Assembly (NCBI GenBank): GCA_002633005.1 | Contig: NMRA01000320.1 | Coordinates: forward strand, 291,640-355,639 | DNA: 64,000 nucleotides | Direction: 5' to 3' | From: Phoronis australis | Lineage: Eukaryota > Phoronida > Phoronidae | In this document: positions 47,609 through 60,000 of the stretch, one piece after another | Layout of the letters: every line of letters starts with the position of its first letter | Position numbering within the stretch: the first letter of the stretch is position 1 | Position numbers and translations under genes: made by a program | Notes under the pieces: generated by a model | Databases searched by the model: none | What the model was told of the DNA's origin: nothing | What the model saw: only the letters and a program-made list of their open reading frames with translations

Positions 47609-48319
47609 GGTCATGGAGTACCCTAGAAAATGGTGCATGAAATAAGAAATGAAATGACAATTTCAATAACTTGAAGCAACCTTTTTGAGTTTCATCTGGA
47701 AAATATCAGCAATATTTTGTTCATTTATGTACATGGTCATTTTGCCATAAGTGTACTTTTCCTGTTTCCAAATTAGCAATTCTACAATCTTTCTACTTAA
47801 GAAAATTTATAATCGTTTAGACATTTGATTGAATGCAGAAGACTTGTTGATAATGTCCTACATAACCTTACACAAAATTTGACTCCATTTGGTCATAAAA
47901 GTTTGAGTAACTCCACAAGGTATAGGTACGGGTTTGACTTGTAAATTTCAATTTTCAAAGTTTCAGATATGTCCAGATATCGATAGAAATAATTTGTGCA
48001 TTTGTGCTTTTTTCTTCAACCAATGAGGTGCACATTTCCAAATGAGTCTGCACACAGACTAGAACTAACTTTGTTTTTCATTTCTCAAAAATGAGCAACA
48101 TTTCTTTACCTAAGGTCACCTAAGTCTTACCAAACTTGAAGTTTACCAAATGGTGTTATTTTTGGCATTCGCTGTTGAAAGTTGGGATTGGAGAATGTAA
48201 TTTGGGACTTCATCTGAGACAATTAAAATAGAATTCACTTGACTCAGTCAGTGGGAAATGTGCATTTTCTGTGTTTTAGTTGCTTCTAAGGGTGTACAGC
48301 TGAGGTCACTCTGCTCTGT

Positions 48320-48865
48320 TGCTACCCCTGTTTCGATCTAACAACTTGTGTGGCTTCAGACAGATATGACATTGATGATGTGGTGTCTTATTTTTTGTAG
48401 GTATCATTTGCTATTTGATGACAGTGATCATCTTGTTGAATGCGGTAGCTGCAGTGGCTGGTATCATTGTTTTTAAAAATACTCTTTCCTTTGTTTTCAC
48501 ATCAAACTCTACTCAATTTGAGCCAAAAATGAAGTCCTCTTCAAAGAACACTTATTTTTCATGTATACATTTTGACTAAATTTTATAGCGTTTTGATTGA
48601 GTGTTGGTAATTGATTTCATTCTGTTCGGTTGCTACCAGTGTTTGGATCTAACGACCTGTGTGGCTTCCGACAGCTATGACTTTCAGGTTATTGATTTTT
48701 GGTCATGTGATGTGCCAATTTTTTGCAGGTGCCGTATACCATACGATGGTTTATTGTTACGGTGACTGATATTGTTGTTTCAGTAGCTTCCTATTTACCA
48801 GGCATTCTGATATTTTGTTACCAGTGGTTCGATCTAACGACATGTGTAGCATCAGACATGTGTGA
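48320..48865 (+). repeat. Two decayed duplicates of the PHD-finger end and 3' flank
   Basis: CRYHLLFDD...VECGSCSGWYH is readable near 48385-48470, and a shorter CDVPIFCRCRIPYDG near 48710-48755. Both match the PHD finger at 47437-47607. A linked flank, TTGCTACC-x-GTGTTTGGATCTAAC then TGTGTGGCTTC, recurs at about 48322, 48628 and 48815. These are tandem partial duplications. Confidence 0.75.
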
Positions 48866-51090
48866 CCGCCACATTTACATCTTCATTACACGTAACAATC
48901 ATTCCCATCTAGTTACCAAGGCTCTGTACATATTACTTTGTGTATATATTTCTTTGGTTTTTAGACTTTTTGCGTGTTCGCTTTTGCTTGCACGATCTGC
49001 GCAATGTAGTGATTCAGATTTTTTAAAAACCAAATACAGTTGATGTGTTCATTTATATCTTTATTATCGGTATTGGTAGATATGAGTTTGTGTACATGTT
49101 ATGGTAAGGTCTCACCAGTTTAGGACACGGTATGACGAACAAGTGAAATTTTATTTTGCGTTTGTTTCATGTAAAAATATACAACATCAGATGTTGCACC
49201 AAATTTTTAAAGCTGTGTTCCATATCTCTAACAATTCACAGTGGTAATGAAAAAAGGTTGGTAATTGTTTTGGTCCAAAATTTGTGGGACTTTCTCGTAT
49301 TACTTTTCAGGCTTGATAATTTTAAACTGTAGTTGGACCATCTTTTGTTATGGTTCTTTTTGGGACATTCAGATCTGTATACATCAGTCATCAGTGCTTG
49401 TGTGACTATTAACAAATTTGTTCATATACAGCAATGTTTGGGTGCTTGTGACAGCTGTAAGTGAAGTGTGTGCTGCACGGTTGCTGTAAACAGATCTGAA
49501 GATTCCACAGTAGATTCCATAGAGTTTCAGATAATTCTCTCAAGTAAAATGGATACAACTGAACTCGATTGGCTAATGTTTTCTAATGAGATTTTTAAAA
49601 ACATGGAAATTGAAATTGTCTTCCCTTTCACAATTCTTTAATTAAAATTTTCTGCACAAGAAAAAGGAAATGTCTTGATTGATCAGCAATTTGATATTTG
49701 GAAATGAACAAAAAAACAATCACCGGTTTATATTTTGTGTTGCTGTTAATATTTGATTACAGTAGCCTTTAGTATAAATCTCTGGTTGCTTTGAACTTTC
49801 TTCTGACAGTAAATACAGTGGACCTCTAGGTAAGTAAGTTATATATATGAGGCATTGCATGTGATGTGGCTAAACCTTGGTTTAAATCTTAAGCATTTTG
49901 TTACAGTGTACCCATCCAGGTTAGTTTGGAAATTTCAGGGATGGGTGTTAAGCTAAACATGGGTGGGGGAAATTAAGGGTTTTATACAAAGTTTGTGACA
50001 CTTTACCTAGCACAAATTCTCTTGTTTATGTAATGTTGATGTGTTTATTTACAGTCATGCTCCATCCATGTTCTTGCCACCAGGGATCAGGGTCCAAGGT
50101 ATTAGGTTAGAGGAACAGACAGCCCTCCTGATTGTGTGTAAAAGTATGTCAAGTTAAATATAAGCTTGGGTTTGCATATACTGTACAGTAGAACTTCCCT
50201 ACAAGGTACCTTGTTTAAAATGTAAAGAACAATATATTGTTTGAAGACTTACAGATTTTATGTAATGTATGTGAGTCTACACGGTGCTGTAAGATTTTGA
50301 AGGTACCATGATGTACGCTGTAACGAGGTTTCATTGTTAATGTATTTTGACACCATATCAAAGTGGTTGTTACTGCTATTCGTGGTCTGGAAGATGCTGT
50401 TTTTGTCTCCTACAATCTGTTTTAGTTAGGGGATGTGGATTTTTAGCATAGACATATTCATTTAAATATTAAAGAGTTTGTTTTCGTAGATGCATCCATA
50501 ACTGCACATTTTCAAAGTGATTTTGTTTTGATTTTGAATCAAAATATTCCGACTAAGATTTGTGATCCTGGAAATTCTAGTTTAGTGTCTGTTATGGTTT
50601 TCTTAATTTCAAGAATATGGTCGTTTCCAGACTTCCATATGTATTTTATAATACGCATTGTACTATTATTATCATGGATGTACCCAAATTGTACATTTTC
50701 AAGTCGGTTTGGAATTTATTTTATTTCCAAATATACTAGCATTTGTTATCCCAGGAGGCTATCCAATCGCCCTTGTGATTTTTCAATTGAAAGTTGTTGC
50801 TTCCTGGCTTGAAATTAAAATGTTAAGAACAGGTTTTGTACCACATTAAAGAGAATGTTTTCGTATTAATCGACAATTTTCAACATTTTCTGATGTCACT
50901 AGTACTTAATGTGTTCTTTCCTTTGTAATTATTATTTGGAGAAAATAAATTTCAATCAGAATGTTCTCGTCTCATTCTCTTGAGTTGCCTTTTTTGCTGG
51001 CTACTTGCCCCAGGCAGTTGTTGTAGCTTTTAGGAAGTAGGTGTTCATTTTCTGCAAACCAGGACGTCTGAACAATAACGACTGCTTCCA
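48866..51090. other. No gene recognised; possible small TIR element at 50180-50340
   Basis: TACAGTAGAACTTCCCTACA at 50183 is weakly mirrored by TGTAACGAGGTTTCATTGTTA at about 50320. This resembles the ends of short non-autonomous DNA elements. Confidence in it is low. Nothing else was recognised. Confidence 0.3.
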
Positions 51091-51352
51091 AATATTGTTT
51101 ATTTAGTAGGACTTAAGTAGTGTTTATTTAGTAGGACTTAAGTAGTGTTTATTTAGTAGGACTTCAGTAGTCTTTATTTAGTAGGACTTAAGTAGTGTTT
51201 ATTTAGTAGGACTTAAGTAGTCTTTATTTAGTAGGACTTAAGTAGTGTTTATTTAGTAGTACTTAAGTAGTGTTTATTTAGTAGTACTTAAGTAGTGTTT
51301 ATTCAGTAGGACTTAAGTAGTCTTTATTTAGTAGGACTTAAGTAGTGTTTAT
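51091..51352. repeat. 25-bp minisatellite, about ten copies
   Basis: The unit AAGTAGTGTTTATTTAGTAG plus GACTT is repeated head to tail with few changes (GTGTTT/GTCTTT, AGGACTT/AGTACTT). Confidence 0.95.
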
Positions 51353-52435
51353 TACAACTTCACGTTAGTAAGACTTTCGGGTTTGCGGCATTTTCTTAGT
51401 AGTCAAGAAACAATTATGTAGGTTCCAATGTCGAAATCCGAAAATTTCTTGGTATTGGTAACTTATGAAACGTAAGCAATCATCTTGTTGCTGTGTTCAC
51501 GAAAACGCTTCTTCAGTCTTGTTCAGAGACCTTAAAATGATAACGTAGTAACGGTTTTCACTTTGAGAAGAAATGTAGCTTATTCGTAACTGCTGCTCAA
51601 GTCATTCATTAGAAAAAATGGAGCTCTGATTCCTAAAATATCCAAGTCGGATTATTTCTGATTGGCATTGTTCAATTTGGTATCAGCGCGATTGCAGTTT
51701 CGTGTGAAGGAAATTCGTCGCATATAATTATGTCTTTTCAAGAACTTATCAGTAAAACCTACCGTCGCAAATTATATTCGTTCTGGTCTGCGCTCTCTAC
51801 ATGACTTAAAGATACGCCAGAAACCTTGAATAAATGGTTGTGGTCCACGCCCGCATCATTTTGAACCTTGCGCTTCTCTGTTAATGCAAAATAGTAAAAC
51901 CCGCATTGCCCCACTATTTTAGCAGATGATAGGCGAGTTTTTCAGTGTTTTCTTATCGATGTTCATATAGGAACAAGAAAAAGGGCACGCCCGCATCAGT
52001 AGCAAAGCTGACGATCTTTTTTTAACACAAACGCATCCACGCACAATGACTTGCCAACACGTAATGTCAGCGATTAAGAAAGGCCTTTTTTTGAAAATGT
52101 CATATATTTTGTTTTTGAAAAAAGTCAATCAAAAAGAAATCGCACCCCATCACTCTTTAAACAACTACAGATCAGAATTTTTTGTTCTTTCAAACTTCTG
52201 ATATCGCGCATTGATAGGATTTACACATTAAGAGGAATGAGGAATATATATGCTAATATATATTGCTTCCAAAGTTTCAATAAACCTTAAGACATTGGGT
52301 TTTGGCATATTTCACGGGCGTCTTAGCATCGACATGCAATTAATGAGATCAGTTAATGTGAAAACAAAATGCTAAAATCAATGAACAGTTCCTTTGAGAA
52401 TATGTAGTGGCCTTAAAGGGGCTTTTGGGTTTCAT
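51353..52435. other. No gene recognised
   Basis: This is the downstream flank of the SGNH-like reading frame. No motif-bearing frame was seen. Confidence 0.35.
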
Positions 52436-52969
52436 TCACGCCATATTTACGGCATGCACTTTGGCGCACTTCAATGACCGATACAATCGGTAGTGACCAT
52501 GATCATTTAGATGCACTTGGTCACGGTGCATGAGCTTGCGACTGTTCCGAAATCGCTGGTGAAGCCAAAACATTACATTGGGAGAATCTTGGAATGTCTC
52601 CCGCACCAAGGTATTCATTGTATCGGCTTTCTTGTCGTATCCTGCCAGGTTGTATCTGTACAGGACAGAGGACACGAGAATAGTTGACACTTGCTACAAA
52701 TGCTTGGTTAGGCGCACAAGCCGCTGGTGGACGTCTGACGACAGATCGTTGCCTTCCACATGGAGAATGACAACGTTAGGACAGAACGTCTCCACAACAT
52801 CCATCTCCCTGTACACTGATGTTGTTGTCATCCCTACAAAGCCATGCAGCTTCACATTTGTGTTATAAGGAATCAAATCAAACAAAAAATTTGTTCTATC
52901 GTCCTGTATGATGCAGTCTCGTAGGCGGCGTACATGGCTGCTGCCAAGAATCAACAATAGCTTAGACAT
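52436..52969 (-). pseudogene. SGNH-hydrolase-like single-exon gene with one in-frame TAG
   Basis: The frame starts at ATG 52969. It reads LLLILGSSHVRRL (block I, GSSH with the nucleophilic Ser), LHGFVGMTT (block II Gly), VILHVEGNDL (block III, G-x-N) and, near the end, DQVHLNDHGHYRLYR (block V, D-x-x-H). TAG at 52694-52696 interrupts the frame after LTKHL, and QVSTILVSSVLYRYN continues in the same frame. The ~177-codon length and all four blocks fit a compact SGNH/GDSL-type domain, common as intronless copies in aquatic invertebrates. A TATAAATA box lies at 53012-53019, about 43 bases upstream of the ATG. The substrate is unknown. The stop could be a real null mutation or a sequencing error. 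Confidence 0.75.
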
Positions 52970-53011
52970 GTTGAACTGGAGTGCTTAAGCTGGCTGTTTA
53001 ATATTATACCG

Positions 53012-53019
53012 TATTTATA
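53012..53019 (-). promoter_or_regulatory. TATA box upstream of the SGNH-like gene
   Basis: TATAAATA on the minus strand, 43 bases before the ATG. The spacing leaves room for a very short 5' leader. Confidence 0.5.
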
Positions 53020-55187
53020 TGCTCTGACAACAACCAGTCGTTCTTGAACTATCCAATCATATGATAGTCATGCGAGAGGTGTTCTTGTGAAAGCAAGTAA
53101 TTAATTTCTTTGACGAATCGGCAATGGGATTAGACTGTATTGCAATTTGCCTGTTTTCAGACAAACCTTTTTAATCATCGTTTGACTGCTCATTATCAGT
53201 TCGCGCTGCAGTATCTGCAAAAGGAATTTACTTGTCTCAAATGGCTTGACACCCTCAGGCGACTTCTGAGGTTCACGGCTATTTGTAGTGAATGAAAAAT
53301 GGTAAAGTTTTCACATTAAAGTAAAATGTAAATACAGGCAAAGTCGGGTATATCGGAAATACATGAATTATGATAAGCTGCTTGTATTGGATAAGGCATA
53401 ATCAAAGCACGCGCGAATACATTAATAAGTGTATGTAAAATGTATCATCCGCAACAAGGATGACAGGTTACAATGAAACACACCGTCGTCACCGTAGTAG
53501 ATCTCAATAGTTTGTCCTACCTATGAAGTCTGCGAAAATAACATGAAAATATCTCAAATAGTTGCATGTGTTGGGAAGTAGACTTAACACGCCAGTCCAA
53601 GCAGTCCCTCGATTATGTGATTCCATATTATCTTACCACTCGTTCAAAGTCCTTACGCCCTTCTTACATTTCTCCGTAAGAACTTTAATGTACCACACAC
53701 ATTGTATGTAGCACTGACTGCTAATCGCACAACTGGGCCGACATTATATATTAACTTGAAAAAATGATCCTCAGGCCCAGTCTGGGCCAGTGACTAAATG
53801 AAAAAATAAAAAGCAGTGACCTACACCATTTTACAACTGGACGTTCCCGCTATGTCGCTGGCTAAGATACGAAAATTGAATTGTGACAAAAACATTTCTT
53901 AGTGGTAACGCTTCCAACAGGAACCTCGAAATCTTGAGTGGCGATCTTGTTTCAGAGTGAATCCTAACATATCGAATTCGAAAATGTTTGTACATTACTC
54001 AAACCTCTGTGAAATAGGAATACGCGGGATTAAACCAAGCAATTTTATATTAGTTTTTAGCCAGCTAAAGAGGTTATGCAGATTGGAAATCTCAGTCACC
54101 GCCATCCAGTTTTTAACTCTTGCTATTTTGATGATAGCCCCTGGCTCTTTGTATGAAAAGTGCTATAAAGATAAGATAAACTTTATTATGCTTCTTTCAA
54201 AAGAATAAATGAAGTGTTAGGAAGGAATTTTACATACAGATAGTTTGATGCCTGCATTAAGCGCAGAGTCATGATAGGTAGGGTATAAGTATCTAATTTG
54301 ACTGTTTTGTTTTGTTTTGTTTTGTTTTGATGTCTTCGTTACTTGCAAATCGTCATCTAAATGGTATGTGTTGTCAATAAAATCCGACAAAGACGATTTT
54401 GGATGACCAATTCATAATTTATTAGTACAACCTATGTTGTATCAAGGGACTGCGCTCAACGAAGTTAAAATCAGTTATAAACAGTTCTGTTGTTATCAAT
54501 CTCAGTATTTTTCGCTTTGCGCTGGTCTTAGAAGTACATTGTGCTGCATGGGATGATCAAGTTATTAGAAAGAGTTATTGGTCGAATACATTACGAAAAA
54601 TGTTGGAAAGGGTGTTGAGTGGAACCACGCAAAGGAAAATTGGAATTCAGTTGATATGAAAAGTAATGGTAATCAAACTGCCCAAATTATTTTACGGTGA
54701 TACTTGCATTCTACAAACTTTGCCTGGCGCAGTTTTGAGCGCAATTATGTCTTTCACAAGACTCCGATGGCACTCTAAAGTACAAGCAACGCTGTGCAAT
54801 ATCTTACAAGGGATGCCGACAAAGTTTCCAGCGCCTTTAATTGATTATCATTTACCAAAAATTCTGCCAACTTCAGTGAAGAGTTGCTTTGCGGGCAACG
54901 CCTTTAATGGCTTGGAAATTTCTTTTGTCAGTGGATCGGCACGACATAACAACGCTGTGTCAAAGGAAGATCAATAGGCTTTAGCACCCAAATTAAACTG
55001 CGCTCCCAATTTCACACCGGATCTTGTTTGCCACGTGGTACATTCCCTGTCTGTTCTGCGACTGGGTAATTGAAGTTAAGGGAGTAGCCCAATTAAAAAG
55101 TCTGGTGACTGTCAGAGCATGTAATATTCGTATTCAAGTTTACACAGTCTGGATAAGCCATGTCTTGACTGACTATGAGAGCAAAAA
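53020..55187. other. No gene recognised
   Basis: A short TTTTG microsatellite lies at about 54305-54330. Otherwise I see only unremarkable AT-rich DNA and short chance frames. Confidence 0.4.
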
Positions 55188-55660
55188 CTTCCAAAATCTA
55201 CAATATAAGAGCACAACCGTGAAATTTGGCACACAACATATTCATAGTGTTTAATGAAAATCTAGACGACAAAAACAATTGTCTTAAAACTTGACCAACT
55301 ATGAGAGGCAAAAAACTAGCATAAGTCAGGCCAAACATGAAATTCTTGCCCATTCTTACGCAAAGTCAAAGCAAAATCGCTTCCAAAATCTACAATATTA
55401 AGAGCACAACCATGAAATTTGGCACACAACATATTCATAGTGTCTAATGAAAATCTAGAAGACAAAAACAATTGTCTTTAAACTTGGCTGACTGTGCGAG
55501 CCAAAAAGCTAGCATAACTCAGGCCAAACATGAAATTCTCGCCAATTCTTACGCAAAATCGAAACAAAATCGCTTCCAAAATCTATAATATTAAGAGCAC
55601 AACCATGAAATTTGGCACACAACATATTCATAATGTCTAATGAAAATCATGAATACAAAT
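55188..55660. repeat. ~192-bp tandem repeat, about 2.4 copies
   Basis: CTTCCAAAATCTACAATAT starts units at about 55188, 55381 and 55573. Units share GAAATTTGGCACACAACATA and AACAATTGTCTT blocks with good identity. The array is followed by a copy of a dispersed repeat (55655-55740) also found at 31003-31085. Confidence 0.85.
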
Positions 55661-55740
55661 GTCACTTCTTTCCGTAAAATACTGTAACAAGATTTTAACA
55701 CTCAAAAATGTATTGCTGAAAACCCCCTAGCATGTAGTAG

Positions 55741-56996
55741 ACTGGAGATGAACAGATATCAGAGGACAGGTTATTCCCGGTATTCAGTCAGAGCCACGAG
55801 TCGGTGGGTATAAAGAATGACAAATGTAAATTACATTACATACTTTGTTGACTAATTTTGCCGGGATTTCGCTAGTTGTCAAGAATCGTAGCTCAAGAAT
55901 CTCGCTTGATGAATTAAAATGTCAAAATGAAAATTAAGTGATGAAATTAGGCTTGATTTGATAACTACACTTAATCAAAACTCAGTCGAGCTGACGGTCG
56001 GAAATTCTCAGTGCAAACTCTCGTGGCTAGTCTCAGGGTCACAAGCTCTAATAATAGAATACATTGATCACGTGCGGGAGTTGGCATTTCAGGTCTAGGG
56101 TTACATGCTATTTCTAACAAAAGCCTTGCTGTCAAATCTTAAATTGCTGATTGTGACTTGCAAAATACTAATACCCAGTTATCATGGCAACAGTGCACAA
56201 TTCAGCTCGGCAACCCACTAAGTTTCAAAAAATGGTCAATATAAGTAATTAAAACATGGCATCCTGATTTTGCCATCAAACCTAGAATTTCTGATTTTAG
56301 TCGGTTGACAATCAGTGTATGCAAACTTGATCTTGGGACTTTTACGTCACTTCCCTTTTGTTGCTTAGTAAATGAGAGTCAGGCAAACAATAATTTAGGC
56401 TGAAAATGTGTCTATATATCCAGACTGAAAATGTGCCTATAATAAACAATGTGGTTTTCATTCTTAGTTAGTAAGTATTATTTTACAATTAGATACTTGT
56501 AAGTATAAGTGTTTATGGTCCAAGCGATCGAAGAAAACAAAATATACAAATATCCAAAGTGAAGGGATGTGTGTGCAATTTTTAAAAACAGGTGAAATGA
56601 TCTGCACCATTATGCATCCTTACTCACTTGAAACGTATTCAGCATTTTACTACATCTGTCTTATTTCACAAAAGTGTTCAGAGATCCCGATGTGAAAGTG
56701 CGCTATTGGTCCACAGACATTCCTCATTCGTTCTAAAGTAAGTCAACACAAAGAAAATGACAATAGCGCCACCAATAGGTACAGTTCGATAAAATGGCAA
56801 AGGTGCCTGAACACGCATCTGACCATTTTCAGTGCCGTAAAACATCCATGTGGTCTTAATGGCGTAATGGCACGAAATTTGCGACACTGCTTTGTCACAG
56901 GGGGCAGCGATAGGCATTTGTGACGTACGTTTTCCAGAAATGGCTCGTAATTTATTTTTCATATCTCCTCTATTTTTTTACTTCTTGGCCTTGTCA
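55741..56996. other. Downstream flank of ZNFX1-like gene 2
   Basis: Likely to contain the 3' untranslated region of the minus-strand gene that ends at 56997. A minus-strand open frame at 56678-56962 lacks any motif. Confidence 0.35.
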
Positions 56997-57085
56997 TCAG
57001 GCCGTCTTCGGCGACGGGGACTTGCTTTGGCTGTAAATCTCTATTACCGTTTTCATCACGCTTTTCGTCTCATCACAGATCTGCC
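56997..57085 (-). CDS. Candidate last exon of ZNFX1-like gene 2
   Basis: Acceptor TTTTCTATTTCAG at 57086-57098 is in phase 1 and continues the split Gly codon from 58026. It encodes GQICDETKSVMK then a short SQSKSPSPKTA tail and TGA. There is no homology to lean on; support comes from splice-site strength and phase. Confidence 0.6.
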
Positions 57086-60000
57086 CTGAAATAGAAAATT
57101 TCCCATGTTTCTTGTGATAATCAGTTATTTCATTTTTAAAAATTGTCAGGGTGGTAATCACAAAATTAAATTCACTGGCCTTGAAATATCAGTCGGCCTA
57201 GTGTTCTTAACCGTTTAAAAACGATTGGATTGTTAAAAAAACTTCTTTCAACAGATAGCTATTTTAGATGTATTGGGCTAGCCAGATAGCAATACTTTAC
57301 CGACAAAAGAAAAAATCACTAATATAAATCGGTAAATAAAACAACAAGAATGGATCAACTGAAATTTGAAATTTCGTGAAACAATAGTATCATTGGGAGG
57401 ATCTGGATCGCCTTATTTAGTTTCAGATACATTTTCTACATTATTAAAATCACTCAAACGTGGGCACGTCTAAGGGCACGTGAAGCAGCCTTTCGTGTCA
57501 TATTGCATTAAACTTTGAAACTTACCCTCACAAAATCAGTCTCAATCGTTTTCTTAACATGTTTGAACTTCATTTACGCTATCTCAATGGACATTCATAG
57601 TATTAAACAGTGCTTGAAAATGGTAGGGTTAGCGTGCCTTTCCAAAACGTCAACCCTCTCATGCAATAGAATGCTACTCATTGCCTATCATATGTGTCAA
57701 TGCACTCACGGGGTGCCATTGCTCAAAAACAGCGAAGCCGACTTTTTTGACTGTTTGGAATTACAAAGCTTCTAGGTATGACACAAACGAATGTAAGTCC
57801 ACTGTAGAATATGTATATGGAGTCAGGAAAAAGCAATTTGTCGTATTATCTGTAAAGCCTTTCAGTTGCTTGTACGTATAGTATTTTTATTGCCTATGGG
57901 ACACACGTCCGAACTGCACATGGGGCATATTTAATTGTCTATGGCATTACCTATTAAGTATATCAAACAAATGAGAATATCAAGTTTGACTTGGACACAC
58001 GCTGGGCGAGAACATGCACACTTACCAGCACAATAATCACACGACAGAGCTTTTGAACCATCCTCTCTTCGGACAATTTCTTTGCACTCCGTTTCTATCT
58101 GATGTCCACATTCCAGAGAACACGTTAGCGAACGTCTGCACGTGAGTTGGCATCTAAGTGCGCAAGTGTTTCGGCATGGGTGAGAGCAAACTTTGCATGG
58201 AAAGGTACACACTCCGAAGTCTAGTTGCTGATAACAGTAAACTACACTTTTGTGACCGCATCTGGGATTAACCCTTTCTACTTTCACTTCACAGCGTTTC
58301 GCACATATTTCGTGACAATAATTTGGACATTTATGGCCACAAGCCAAGACTGTGTCACATGGATTCTCACACTTGATATCTGACGATTTCCTTGAACATT
58401 CTACTAACACTGTATGACCACATGGGTGAATTGTTTTGGAAACAAACTCCATGCATTTTCCGCAATCTTCGTAACACCGCAGGGGGCATTTGTGCCCGCA
58501 GGGTCTCTCTCTAGAACAGGGATGGTTACATTTCACAGCGGCTGGGTCCTCATGGCACATCGCGTATTGCATGTGTCCACACAAAGGAACTTTCTTTTCT
58601 ACCAACGTCTTGCATTTAAAACTGCCCGGTGCTTGGTAACAAGGCAACTGATGAGCGTGGTTGCAGTTCACCATGGGCTTGGTCACTAAAACGAGACATT
58701 TGCCAGAACATTCCGAGCACAGTTTCGAACATGGATGTCCTTCACTGCATGTATGCTTGCATTTTTCCTTACATTCGAAGGAATTGGAATCCTGAAAGCA
58801 CTCCATCTTCTGGACATGCCCACATTTTTCGATTACCTTATCAACCAAAACTAGACATGGACCACAATCATCTTTACATAACTGTTTACATTCATGCCCA
58901 TTTGCACACTTTTTCTCGCACTTCGACTCACAATATTTTCTCATTGGCTCCAACGAGCATGGCCACCTGACCAAATGCCCGCACTCTGGTACCGTCTTCT
59001 CCACGACCACTTTACACGAATAACATTTCTTTCCTGTATGGCAAAGGTCTGGACATTTGTGACCTTGGCCGCAATTTACCATATCGCATATTGCCTGGCA
59101 ACTCGAAAATTGGCTAGGTGACTGGTGACAATACATTTCTTGAAGATGTCCACATTTCTCTATCAATTTTGTCATTTTCACATCACATAAACATTTTTCA
59201 AAGCAGTACCTCTGACATTTGTGTCCATTCCCACACTGTTTTGCACACGGTTCCTTACACTCGAACGTAAGGTGTTCTGGATCGTATGAGTGACAGTGAC
59301 GTTTACAAACATGCCCGCACTTGAGCGTGGCATCACATAATCTGCTGCAGCCCCCGTCAGGGGACTTTTCAAAGTCTTCGGCTTTTCTTGCTTCAATCAC
59401 ATCATCTGGATGTTTCTGACAGCACAGCTTTAAGTGCGAGCCGAAGTTATTCTCTGCCTTCACTTTAGAAACTAGTTTTTGCCACAATCTTGTCGTAGAA
59501 GATAGATCGCTGAAATTCCCGATTACGTACAATCCCATTTTAGCCCGTGAAAAAGCAACAGTTATGCGATTCTGAATTTTGAGAAAACCAATGTTGCCCT
59601 GGTTATTACTTCGTACTAAAGACAGTAGAATTATGTCATTTTCCTCACCTTGAAAATTATCAACTGTTGTTGTACGAACTTTATCATATTCTAGACCTTC
59701 CTTTGACATCTTTGACATCACGTCCTTGATTTTCAAGACTTGCCCAGTGTACATGGTTAAAATTGTTATTTGACTGCCAACATACCCTTGTTTAAGAAAG
59801 TATCTGCACAGAGCTGTGATGTAATCAGCCTCATGTTGATTTGATTTACTGCTTAACTCCTCATCATTGTTTTCCATCTCATTGTGGTCAATGAAGTAAA
59901 GGTTATGTAAGACACCTTTGACGTTTTCATATTTGTTCACAATGTCATGGTTCTGGAGTTCTGGGTAAATGGGTTCCATCAGTGCAGCAATTTCTGGACG

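Noticed and set aside
57931-58025. C-terminal extension of ZNFX1-like gene 2 beyond 58026
   Set aside because: It follows a consensus GTAAGT donor and ends in a hydrophobic, non-conserved tail; an in-frame downstream exon exists at 57085.
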